From Marinosulfonomonas sp. (GTDB lineage Bacteria > Pseudomonadota > Alphaproteobacteria > Rhodobacterales > Rhodobacteraceae), in the NCBI GenBank assembly GCA_015488685.1, contig WFNH01000116.1, forward strand, positions 1 through 60,475: DNA of 60,475 bases, in the 5' to 3' direction. Position 1 is the stretch's first letter; each line of letters begins with the position of its first letter. Positions 17,213 through 24,065 of this stretch are shown here, one piece after another. The notes beneath the pieces are model-generated. The model was not told the origin of the DNA and made no database searches. It saw nothing but the letters and a program-made list of their open reading frames with translations. Both the position numbers and the translations under genes were made by a program.

Positions 17213-17218
17213 TACGCG

Positions 17219-17456
17219 GCGTTAAGGTGCAATCTATTGTTGTTCCGTGAGTGGTGGCATTTATGCCTGGGAACTTAAGCGAACCGGATCCCATGTAATT
17301 GCATGGCTAGACGGTTTGCCCGGGAAACCGGATGTTGGTCAGGGAAAGAATAATCCCTTTGCTCTGGCCAACAACTAACATTGCGGTCTGTCCTCATCCC
17401 CATTAGGTGGCCGCATTCTAAAACGGTGTGATCCTTGCCCGGATCGCACCGTTTTT
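17219..17456 (+). ncRNA. Candidate structured RNA, family not recognised
   Basis: Between the LuxR-type gene and tsf lies ~240 bases that can fold into consecutive hairpins: GTTCC/GGAAC enclosing GGCAT/ATGCC (~17240-17272); CCATG/CATGG; CGGTTT/AAACCG; a perfect 10-bp TGTTGGTCAG/CTGGCCAACA stem (~17332-17373); TGCGG/CCGCA; then an intrinsic terminator. This density of stems with a promoter-like sequence in front suggests a stable RNA. It lacks the hallmarks of 6S, SRP (GGAAGCAGC), tmRNA and RNase P RNA. No coding frame with an RBS was found. Stem coordinates are approximate and no folding energy could be computed. Confidence 0.5.
17420..17456 (+). terminator. Intrinsic terminator of the RNA candidate
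   Basis: AAACGGTGTGATCC pairs with GGATCGCACCGTTT around a 6-base loop (TTGCCC), with one G-U pair, followed by a T5 run on the plus strand. The minus-strand T-run is shorter (four), so plus orientation is favoured. Confidence 0.85.
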
Positions 17457-17479
17457 CATTTGGCAACCACTTAACATAG

Positions 17480-17522
17480 AAAAAGGCCCCTCCTGAACAT
17501 GTCGGAAAGGGCCATTCTTTTT
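17480..17522 (-). terminator. Terminator of the rpsB-tsf operon
   Basis: GGCCCC...GGGGCC-type stem (17485-17513) lies 21 bases past the tsf stop codon, with a T5 run on the minus strand. Plus-strand T's (CTTTTT) on the other side make it usable in both directions. Confidence 0.75.
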
Positions 17523-17542
17523 CTCGCTATTCGGGTTAAACC

Positions 17543-18415
17543 CTAGCTGTTCATCTTTGCAACTTCTGCGGCAAAGTCTTCTTCTTTCTTTTCGATCCCC
17601 TCGCCCACTTCCAGACGGGCAAAACCGGTGATTTCGACGCCTGCATCTTTTGCGGCGGCGGCAACGGTCAGATCGGGGTTTACAACGAAAGACTGGCCCA
17701 GCAGGGTAACTTCCGACAGGAACTTCTTCATCCGGCCGATGATCATCTTTTCGATCACTTGCTCGGGCTTGCCGGATTCGCGGGCTTGCTGGGTCAGGAT
17801 TTCTTTTTCGTGCTCGACAACGGCCGGGTCCAGATCATCCTCGGACAAGGATGCAGGGTTTACAGCAGCAATGTGCATGGCAACCTGACGGCCGAACGTC
17901 TCGTTATCGCCTTTCAGCGCAACCAGCACGCCGATTTTACCCATACCGTCAGCCACAGCATTGTGCACATAGGACACAACCTGATCACCTGTCAGTGTCG
18001 TCATACGACGCACGGACATATTTTCGCCAATCACGGCAACCTTGTCGGTCACTGTGTCGGCAACAGATTTGCCGCCCATATCGGCCGCGTTCAAAGCGTC
18101 GATTCCGTCAACGGTCAGGGCAACAGCAGCGATCCCGCCAACCATTTCCTGAAAGTCTGCATTTTTCGCAACAAAGTCGGTTTCCGAGTTCACCTCGACA
18201 GCCACACCCTTGCCACCGTCAACCTTGACAGCGACTAGACCTTCGGCAGCCGTGCGGCCCGATTTTTTAGCCGCCTTGGCCAAACCTTTGGTGCGCAGCC
18301 AGTCAACTGCGGCTTCCATGTCGCCGTCGTTTTCGACCAGTGCTTTTTTTGCGTCCATCATGCCAGCGCCAGTGCTGTCACGAAGCTCTTTTACCATTGC
18401 AGCTGTAATCGCCAT
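17543..18415 (-). CDS. tsf: Elongation factor Ts
   Basis: A 290-residue guanine-nucleotide exchange factor for EF-Tu. The N-terminal UBA-like module reads [26 protein letters not shown], and the core has the EF-Ts signature [13 protein letters not shown] that contacts EF-Tu. The C-terminal dimerisation and coiled-coil regions are present ([20 protein letters not shown]). Two tandem ATGs occur (18418 and 18415); the second has the better distance from AGGAG. It follows rpsB in the usual bacterial order with a 64-base spacer. Confidence 0.97.
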   Translation of the reverse strand: MAITAAMVKELRDSTGAGMMDAKKALVENDGDMEAAVDWLRTKGLAKAAKKSGRTAAEGLVAVKVDGGKGVAVEVNSETDFVAKNADFQEMVGGIAAVALTVDGIDALNAADMGGKSVADTVTDKVAVIGENMSVRRMTTLTGDQVVSYVHNAVADGMGKIGVLVALKGDNETFGRQVAMHIAAVNPASLSEDDLDPAVVEHEKEILTQQARESGKPEQVIEKMIIGRMKKFLSEVTLLGQSFVVNPDLTVAAAAKDAGVEITGFARLEVGEGIEKKEEDFAAEVAKMNS

Positions 18416-18479
18416 CATGGATCTCCTGAAATAAATAACATGTGCGGGTGCGGCCAAAACCGCACCCTATCTGTTTGGT

Positions 18480-19307
18480 TTAGCCTTCGGCAGCGGCTTT
18501 TTCGTCTTTGGCCGGCTCTTCAGCTTTTTCTTCTGCCGGGGCTTCTACAACCACTTCTGCAACCACTTCTTCGACCGGTGCTTCTTCCATTTCGCCCAGA
18601 TCGATACCGGCGGCGCCCATTTGCGCGGTCATGCCGTCCAGTGCCGCACGGGCCATCAGATCGGTATAAAGTGCAATCGCACGCGCCGCATCGTCATTGC
18701 CCGGGATGATATAGTCGATACCGTCAGGGTTACAGTTGGAATCAACCACAGCCACAACCGGAATGCCCAGTTTGTTGGCTTCGGCGATGGCCAGATCTTC
18801 TTTGCGAACGTCGATCACAAAGATCAGGTCAGGCGTGGTGCCCATTTCGCGGATGCCGCCCAGACTGGCTTGCAGTTTGGCCTGCTCGCGCTCGATGCCC
18901 AGACGCTCTTTCTTGGTCAGACCCTCGGCACCGCTTTCCAGCAGCTCGTCGTGGTCTTTCAAGCGTTTGATCGACTTGGAAATGGTCTGCCAGTTGGTCA
19001 GCGTGCCGCCCAGCCAACGGTGGTTCATGTAATACTGTGCGCATTTTTCAGCAGCATCGGCAATCGGGCCAGCGGCCTGACGTTTGGTGCCGACAAACAG
19101 GATACGACCGCCCTTGGCAGCAACATCGCGAACGGCCTGCAGGGCCTGGTCCAGCATTGGAACAGTCTGCGTCAGGTCGAGGATGTGAATGCCATTGCGT
19201 GATCCATAGATGAACGGTGCCATCTTGGGATTCCAGCGTTGTGTCTGGTGGCCAAAGTGTACGCCAGCTTCAAGCAGCTGCCGCATGGTAAATTCAGGAA
19301 GCGCCAT
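18480..19307 (-). CDS. rpsB: 30S ribosomal protein S2
   Basis: A 275-residue S2 protein with the family signatures [20 protein letters not shown] near the N-terminus and [19 protein letters not shown] in the middle. The C-terminus after residue ~235 is an Ala/Glu-rich acidic tail ([20 protein letters not shown]), common in alphaproteobacterial S2 proteins. Start ATG 19307 follows AAGGA. Transcription probably begins at the promoter at 19434-19462, giving a ~120-base leader. Confidence 0.97.
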   Translation of the reverse strand: MALPEFTMRQLLEAGVHFGHQTQRWNPKMAPFIYGSRNGIHILDLTQTVPMLDQALQAVRDVAAKGGRILFVGTKRQAAGPIADAAEKCAQYYMNHRWLGGTLTNWQTISKSIKRLKDHDELLESGAEGLTKKERLGIEREQAKLQASLGGIREMGTTPDLIFVIDVRKEDLAIAEANKLGIPVVAVVDSNCNPDGIDYIIPGNDDAARAIALYTDLMARAALDGMTAQMGAAGIDLGEMEEAPVEEVVAEVVVEAPAEEKAEEPAKDEKAAAEG

Positions 19308-19433
19308 GCTTATAGTCCTTTTTTTCCGGTTTCGTTGCCTAGGGCGGGGTAATCAGGGCAAATGCCCAACCGGCGGACCTAACGGGATTTCTCCCCGTGT
19401 CGGCCCAGCCCCGCCTGCGGAGTTGATTTCGCG

Positions 19434-19462
19434 CGTATACAAAGGGGGTAAGTGATGCGCAA
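19434..19462 (-). promoter_or_regulatory. Promoter of rpsB-tsf
   Basis: Read on the minus strand, TTGCGC (19462-19457) and TATACG (19439-19434) are spaced by 17 bases, a near-consensus sigma-70 layout. The resulting leader (about 19427 to 19308) can form an ACGGG/CCCGT hairpin at 19382-19398 and is GC-rich, which would suit autoregulation by S2; that is inference. Confidence 0.65.
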
Positions 19463-19490
19463 GCCCTATTTTGCAGGATGATCCGGCAAT

Positions 19491-20153
19491 TTATAGAAAC
19501 ACCCGCTCAAAGAACCAGTATGCGCCGATGGTTGCTATCACCAGTGATGCCGGGATGGATATGCGGCTGCGATACCACGGTTTGTTACGAAACCACATGC
19601 CCACGGCCAAAAACGCCAGCGAGATCACCGTCAACTGGCCAAACTCCACCCCGATATTGAACCCGATCAAGGCCGGAAAAAACTGATCGTCAGGTATGCC
19701 CAATTCCCCCAGAACCGAGGCAAACCCCAATCCGTGCAGCAATCCGAACCCGAAAATCACCAATGGCCGCCAGCGGCTCATTCCGGTGGTGAATACATTT
19801 TCAATCGCCACATAGGTGATCGAGGCCGCGATCAATGGTTCGACGATGGATGCGGGCACCGAAACCCAGCCCATCGCGCCAAAGGCCAGAGATACCGTAT
19901 GGGCCAGCGTGAAGGCCGAAACCTGCCACAACAAGGGACGCAGGTGTGTTGACAGGAAAAACAGCCCCAGCACAAACAGGATATGGTCCAGACCCTTTGG
20001 CAGAATGTGGTCAAACCCGATTGGGATATAATGCAGGAACGTTTGCCACCCTGCCTGCTGAAACGCGGCACTTGTCACCAAAGCGACCAGCAAAATCGCC
20101 GCAAGAAGCGCTGCAATCGCCTGCTTTACCGACATGCTTTGTATATTCTGCAT
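19491..20153 (-). CDS. HupE/UreJ-like membrane protein
   Basis: A ~220-residue protein with six or seven hydrophobic helices. It carries the HupE/UreJ-2 type histidine motifs: GFDHILPKGLDHILFVLGLF, FTLAHTVSLAFG, and LLHGLGFASVLGE, followed by NIGVEFGQL. These conserved His/Asp/Glu in membrane helices suggest metal handling (Ni or Co in characterised HupE proteins), but no hydrogenase or urease is nearby, so the substrate is open. Several starts are possible (20249, 20168, 20153, 20135); ATG 20153 is chosen as the one leading most directly into the first TM helix with a GGGG upstream. Confidence 0.75.
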   Translation of the reverse strand: MQNIQSMSVKQAIAALLAAILLVALVTSAAFQQAGWQTFLHYIPIGFDHILPKGLDHILFVLGLFFLSTHLRPLLWQVSAFTLAHTVSLAFGAMGWVSVPASIVEPLIAASITYVAIENVFTTGMSRWRPLVIFGFGLLHGLGFASVLGELGIPDDQFFPALIGFNIGVEFGQLTVISLAFLAVGMWFRNKPWYRSRISIPASLVIATIGAYWFFERVFL

Positions 20154-20258
20154 TAAAACCCCGATCATGGTTGCGCTATTCGATATACAGAAAAGGCCCC
20201 CCCAGACAAGCCGGAACCACATCTTGCCTTTGTCCACCGCGCACGTCACATATAGGCC

Positions 20259-21152
20259 ATGAAAAACACATCCGACATTCTGTGTGTCGGCAGCGTTCTA
20301 TGGGACGTGATCGGCCGTTCTGCCAGCCATATGCGCATAGGCTCGGACGTGCCCGGCCGTATCACCCGCCTGCCCGGTGGCGTGGCTATGAACATTGCCA
20401 TGACCCTGCGCCGTTTCGGTCTAACCCCTGCCCTGCTGACCACCATCGGCAAGGACGAAGAGGGGCGCGAACTGTTGGCGGCCTGCCAAAGCATGGGCAT
20501 GAATTGCGATTACGTTTACCTGTCCGAAGACTTGCCGACCGACCGTTATATGGCGATTGAAGGGGCAAACGGCCTGATTGCCGCCATCGCCGACGCCCAT
20601 TCGCTCGAAGCCGCCGGCGACAAAATCCTGCGCTCGTTGGAAAATGGCCATCTTGGCAGCGCGAAATCCCCCTATACCGGCGTGATTGCACTGGACGGAA
20701 ACCTGACACTGGCCTTGCTGGAGACTATCAGCAATAGCCCCTTGTTTGCCGCCGCAGACCTGCGTGTCGCCCCCGCCTCGCCCGGTAAGGCCGAGCGGCT
20801 GGCGCCATTACTTTCCCATCCACATGCCACGCTCTACGTCAACCTGGAAGAGGCAGGCCTTCTGTGCCAGACCACCTTTGAAAGCTCGGAACAGGCTGCG
20901 CGCGCGCTGCTGGATCGTGGGGCGCATGGTATTCTTGTGACCGACGGTGGGAATATGGCCTCGGTCGGGCGTAAGGGCCGCGTGATCACCCAAACCCCGC
21001 CCGAAGTGCTGGTGACCCGCGTCACCGGTGCGGGCGATACCTTCATGGCGGCCCATATCGCCGCCGAAATTCGCGGTGAAACACCTGAACAGGCGCTGAA
21101 CAGTGCCCTTCAAGCCGCCGCCACCTATGTTTCCGGAGAAACACCCCTATGA
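20259..21152 (+). CDS. psuK: PfkB-family kinase, likely pseudouridine kinase
   Basis: A 297-residue ribokinase-fold protein. The N-terminal PfkB signature is RLPGGVAMNIAMTLRRFGL; the C-terminal signature VTGAGDTFMAAHIAAEI carries the catalytic Asp. It overlaps by four bases (ATGA) the psuG gene. In that pairing the kinase phosphorylates pseudouridine at the 5' position and the glycosidase then splits it to uracil and ribose 5-phosphate. PfkB specificity cannot be read from sequence, so the name depends on the neighbour. Confidence 0.88.
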   Translation: MKNTSDILCVGSVLWDVIGRSASHMRIGSDVPGRITRLPGGVAMNIAMTLRRFGLTPALLTTIGKDEEGRELLAACQSMGMNCDYVYLSEDLPTDRYMAIEGANGLIAAIADAHSLEAAGDKILRSLENGHLGSAKSPYTGVIALDGNLTLALLETISNSPLFAAADLRVAPASPGKAERLAPLLSHPHATLYVNLEEAGLLCQTTFESSEQAARALLDRGAHGILVTDGGNMASVGRKGRVITQTPPEVLVTRVTGAGDTFMAAHIAAEIRGETPEQALNSALQAAATYVSGETPL

Positions 21153-22066
21153 CCATCCCCATGCAGTTTTCCCCCGAAGTTGCCACCGCATTGGCCAATG
21201 GCACCCCCGTTGTGGCGCTGGAAAGCACCATCATCACCCACGGCATGCCCTACCCGCAAAACGTGGAAACCGCCCGCAAGGTGGAAACCGTGGTGCGGGA
21301 TGGCGGGGCGACACCGGCCACCATCGCCGTTCTGAGCGGGGTGTTGCATATCGGGCTGACGGATAGCGAACTGGAAACCCTTGCACAGGCCAAAGACGTT
21401 GCCAAACTGTCGCGCGCCGATATTGCCGCCTGTCTGGCCACCGGCGGCACCGGTGCAACAACCGTTGCCGCCACCATGATCGCCGCCGATCAAGCCGGTA
21501 TCCGCGTGTTTGCCACTGGCGGTATTGGCGGTGTGCATCGCGGCGCGGAGACCACCTTCGACATTTCCGCCGACCTGCACGAACTGGCCCAAACCCCCGT
21601 CACCGTGGTGGCTGCGGGGCCAAAGGCCATTCTGGATGTGCCCAAAACGCTGGAGGTTCTGGAAACATTAGGTGTGCCTGTTATCACCTTTAAGCAAAAC
21701 GATATTCCCGCCTTTTGGTCGCGTTCCTCGGACCTGCCCAGCCCCTTGCGGATGGACAATGCCGCCGACATCGCCAAGGCGCAAATAATGCGCGGCGAAC
21801 TGGGCCTGCCCGGTGGTCAACTGGTCGCCAACCCGATCCCTGTTGCGGATGAAATCCCCCAAGACACACTGGCCCCGATCATCCAGCAAGCACTGGACGA
21901 GGCCGAAGCGCAGAAAATCGCCGCCAAATCGGTCACCCCGTTCCTGCTGCAACGCATTTTCGAGCTGACCGACGGGGCATCCCTGACCGCGAATATCGCA
22001 CTGGTAATGAACAATGCCGTCCTTGCGACAGAAATTGCCGTTGAATTCACCCGCAACGCTGCTTAG
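21149..22066 (+). CDS. psuG: Pseudouridine-5'-phosphate glycosidase
   Basis: A 305-residue enzyme that cleaves the C-C glycosidic bond of pseudouridine 5'-phosphate. Family motifs are plentiful: VALESTIITHGMPYPQNVETA at the N-terminus (with the metal-binding Glu), SRADIAACLATGGTGATTVA, FATGGIGGVHRGAETTFDIS, the catalytic-Lys segment VAAGPKAILDVPKTLE, and GGQLVANPIP. Full length and translationally coupled to psuK. It serves salvage of modified nucleosides from RNA turnover. Confidence 0.96.
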   Translation: MTIPMQFSPEVATALANGTPVVALESTIITHGMPYPQNVETARKVETVVRDGGATPATIAVLSGVLHIGLTDSELETLAQAKDVAKLSRADIAACLATGGTGATTVAATMIAADQAGIRVFATGGIGGVHRGAETTFDISADLHELAQTPVTVVAAGPKAILDVPKTLEVLETLGVPVITFKQNDIPAFWSRSSDLPSPLRMDNAADIAKAQIMRGELGLPGGQLVANPIPVADEIPQDTLAPIIQQALDEAEAQKIAAKSVTPFLLQRIFELTDGASLTANIALVMNNAVLATEIAVEFTRNAA

Positions 22067-22116
22067 GTGAGTGTAGTCGCTTATCCGGTATTGTAACCAA
22101 TGAACTGCATATTCCC

Positions 22117-22827
22117 ATGCCCAAGCTGAAAAACCTGACCCCGCCCCCGCCCGAGCGTCGCAAACGCCGTTGGCTTGCGGGGCTGCGCAATAATTTCTTT
22201 ACCGGTCTTGTGGTGGTTGCCCCTATCGGCATGACATTATGGCTGGTCTGGGCGGTGACGGGTAAAATCGACGGCATGGTGCTGCCCTTCATTCCGGAAT
22301 CCTTTAATCCCAAAAACTATATCGGAATCAATCTGCGCGGTGTCGGGGTAATTATTTTCCTGATTTTTACCGTAATTATCGGCTGGATGACCAAAGGCAT
22401 CATGGGAAAATCCCTGCTGAATTTGGGTGAAGATCTGGTTGACCGCATGCCGGTGGTGCGGTCGGTCTATAACGGCTTGAAACAACTGGCAGAAACGGTA
22501 TTCGCCCAATCGGAAACCTCGTTTGACAAGGTTTGTCTGGTTGAATATCCGCGCAAAGGCATCTGGGCGGTGGCGTTTATTTCGACCACAACAAAAGGCG
22601 AAGTGAACCAGAAAATCCCTGTGGATGAACAACTGATTTCTGTGTTTCTGCCAACCACCCCCAATCCCACATCCGGCTTTTTGCTGTTCGTGCCACAGTC
22701 AGACCTGATCGAACTGGACATGACAGTCGGGGACGCGATGAAACTGGTGATCTCGGCGGGTTTGGTTTACCCAACCACCAAAGACGACAGCCAACCGAGC
22801 CTTCCACTCGAGGTTCCTACCGAATAG
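22117..22827 (+). CDS. DUF502-family membrane protein
   Basis: A 236-residue protein with two TM helices near residues 27-50 (FFTGLVVVAPIGMTLWLVWA) and 70-90, separated by the short loop typical of DUF502. The conserved cytoplasmic motifs DRMPVVRSVYNGLKQLAETV and VEYPRKGIWAVAFIS follow, then FLPTTPNPTSGFLLFVP. The family is widespread in proteobacteria and its function is not established; plant COV-type relatives exist. The start at ATG 22117 is supported by family length. Confidence 0.9.
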   Translation: MPKLKNLTPPPPERRKRRWLAGLRNNFFTGLVVVAPIGMTLWLVWAVTGKIDGMVLPFIPESFNPKNYIGINLRGVGVIIFLIFTVIIGWMTKGIMGKSLLNLGEDLVDRMPVVRSVYNGLKQLAETVFAQSETSFDKVCLVEYPRKGIWAVAFISTTTKGEVNQKIPVDEQLISVFLPTTPNPTSGFLLFVPQSDLIELDMTVGDAMKLVISAGLVYPTTKDDSQPSLPLEVPTE

Positions 22828-22894
22828 TGTTGCTTGGTTTCACCACAAAATAGCGCATATATAGTGATGGGATACTCAGCATCTTGCATGTTGA

Positions 22895-22932
22895 ACCCTG
22901 TTAGTATCAGCTACCTTCTATTCTAACAGGGT
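22895..22932 (+). promoter_or_regulatory. Perfect inverted repeat in the leader of small protein A
   Basis: ACCCTGTTAG (22895-22904) and CTAACAGGGT (22923-22932) are perfect 10-base arms around an 18-base loop, ending 19 bases before the start codon at 22952. No T-run follows directly. It could be an operator or a 5'-UTR hairpin. The second copy of the gene (23584) has no such element in front, a difference between otherwise near-identical genes. Confidence 0.5.
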
Positions 22933-22951
22933 ACAATTGAAGGGGCCTAAA

Positions 22952-23170
22952 ATGAAAAAAATCCTATTAACACCGGCATTCTTGCTTGCTGCAACCCAGT
23001 CATTTGCAGGCAATCTGGTCGAGCCAATGATGGAGCCGGAAGTTGTCGAAGCAGCCACCGGCAGTTCCGGCGGGGCGATGCTTGTTCCAATTCTGCTGAT
23101 CGTGCTGATGGCTGCTGCCATCGCAAGTGGCGGTGGCAATGATGCTCCTCCGCCACCTAATAATTTTTAA
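22952..23170 (+). CDS. Small secreted/membrane protein, copy A (72 residues)
   Basis: A 72-residue protein: signal peptide MKKILLTPAFLLAATQSFAG, then a short acidic segment with NLVEPMMEPEVVEAATGSSG, one membrane helix (GAMLVPILLIVLMAAAIAS) and a Gly/Asn/Pro tail. This layout, with MEPEVVE, is one I associate with Rhodobacterales; no function is known to me. Copy B at 23584 has an identical core. Each copy is followed by a related terminator hairpin, so the whole transcription unit was duplicated. Confidence 0.8.
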   Translation: MKKILLTPAFLLAATQSFAGNLVEPMMEPEVVEAATGSSGGAMLVPILLIVLMAAAIASGGGNDAPPPPNNF

Positions 23171-23218
23171 CCTATGGCTGCACAATCGCTGCAGCAGAAT
23201 AAGCTAAACTAATTACAG

Positions 23219-23256
23219 ATGGCCCGGCGATTGATGCGTTGGGCCATTGTTTTTTT
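23219..23256 (+). terminator. Terminator of small-protein copy A
   Basis: ATGGCCC (23219-23225) pairs with GGGCCAT (23241-23247), followed by TGT and a T7 run. The loop GGCGATTGATGCGTT is nearly repeated in the terminator of copy B. Confidence 0.85.
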
Positions 23257-23311
23257 GCCGCAGGAATTTCCCAGTAATTCTGCTGCAATGCACGAAAACG
23301 GGTCCGGCCCT

Positions 23312-23463
23312 TTGCAATAGGCTTTTGCTAATAGTCTGGGTTAATCTGATGAAAGAGCCTGAAGCCGTCGAAACGATCCACGGGCAGTTCAAGTGGGGTG
23401 ATACCTGTGTAATCAATATTGATTGCAGTCAATATTGCCACCGGTTGTGCGGTACTCCTCCCA
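23312..23463 (+). pseudogene. Decayed third copy of the small-protein gene
   Basis: Between copies A and B the plus strand still resembles them: TTTGCTAATAGTCTGG against TTTGCAGGCAATCTGG, GATGAAAGAGCCTGAAGCC against AATGATGGAGCCGGAAGTT, then GTCGAAACGATCCACGGGCA against GTCGAAGCAGCCACCGGCA, and near the end GTACTCCTCCCA against GATGCTCCTCCGCCA. One frame gives MKEPEAVETIHGQF where the live copies have MMEPEVVEAATGS. Indels break the frame and no signal peptide remains. The alignment is mine by eye and gets weak after 23420. Confidence 0.6.
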
Positions 23464-23490
23464 TAATCAATAATCAATAATCAATAATCA
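23464..23490. repeat. 7-base tandem repeat TAATCAA
   Basis: Almost four copies of TAATCAA run head to tail (23464, 23471, 23478, 23485, the last with its final base changed), upstream of copy B. It is a simple repeat of the slippage type and could vary in copy number. It lies about 95 bases before the copy B start, so it might affect that gene's promoter. Confidence 0.85.
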
Positions 23491-23583
23491 CCAATCAAAT
23501 GATAAATTTTCAGGATTGTTTGATTTTTTCTAAAATTTTGACTACGGATGGAGCTGTAAGCATTTTATTTTAGTGAGGAAATC

Positions 23584-23805
23584 ATGAAAAAAATTCTTTT
23601 AACAGCAGCAGCGATTGTTGCCTCAACCCAGGCCTTCGCTGGCAATCTGGTCGAGCCAATGATGGAGCCGGAAGTTGTCGAAGCAGCCACCGGCAGTTCC
23701 GGCGGGGCGATGCTTGTTCCGATCCTGCTGATCGTGCTGATGGCTGCTGCCATCGCAAGTGGCGGTGGCAATGATGCTCCTCCGCCACCCATCATTGCAC
23801 GATAG
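23584..23805 (+). CDS. Small secreted/membrane protein, copy B (73 residues)
   Basis: Signal peptide MKKILLTAAAIVASTQAFAG, then a core identical to copy A from GNLVEPMMEP through the single membrane helix to NDAPPPP; only the last few residues (IIAR against NNF) and the signal differ. Over about 140 bases the two genes differ at just one or two positions although their flanks do not match, which suggests recent duplication or gene conversion. GTGAGGA lies upstream as RBS. Function unknown; probably exported and anchored in a membrane. Confidence 0.8.
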   Translation: MKKILLTAAAIVASTQAFAGNLVEPMMEPEVVEAATGSSGGAMLVPILLIVLMAAAIASGGGNDAPPPPIIAR

Positions 23806-23827
23806 GCAAGGCTGAATAAAATTTTGA

Positions 23828-23864
23828 ATGGCCCAGCGTTTAATGCGTTGGGCCATTTCATTTT
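23828..23864 (+). terminator. Terminator of small-protein copy B
   Basis: ATGGCCC (23828-23834) pairs with GGGCCAT (23850-23856), followed by TTCATTTT. Loop and stem match the copy A terminator at most positions. Confidence 0.75.
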
Positions 23865-23875
23865 CCCACGCCAGT

Positions 23876-23904
23876 AAAAAAAACGCCAGCACAAGGCTGG
23901 CGTT
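23876..23904 (-). terminator. Orphan minus-strand terminator
   Basis: On the minus strand AACGCCAGC-CTTGT-GCTGGCGTT is a perfect 9-bp stem followed by T8, a textbook intrinsic terminator. On the plus strand the hairpin has no T-run behind it. No recognisable minus-strand gene precedes it: the nearest upstream sequence is the 5' region of the yejA-like gene on the other strand. It could end a small or antisense RNA, or back up convergent traffic. A second hairpin, AGGTTTC/GAAACCT, lies at 23918-23941. Confidence 0.8.
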
Positions 23905-24065
23905 AAGTTATTGAGGCAGGTTTCATACAGGCAAGAAACCTATCGAGCAGTGATTACTTTATACGCAATCTCTTGCCACCCGCCAAGCTAAAAGTTTGAA
24001 TTGGTTGCATTTGCCCGTTACCATCAACCCTAACGAAACAAGGCGCGTGAAGGATTGTTGCCAAA

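Noticed and set aside
17219-17456. 6S RNA, tmRNA or SRP RNA in the gap before tsf
   Set aside because: The 5' and 3' parts do not pair into a 6S rod, no SRP GGAAGCAGC tetraloop region and no tmRNA tag frame ending in ALAA were found.
18621-19202. 193-residue plus-strand frame inside rpsB
   Set aside because: Antisense shadow of the ribosomal protein gene.
23464-23490. CRISPR-like repeat
   Set aside because: The unit is only 7 bases with no spacers; it is a simple tandem repeat and no cas genes are present.
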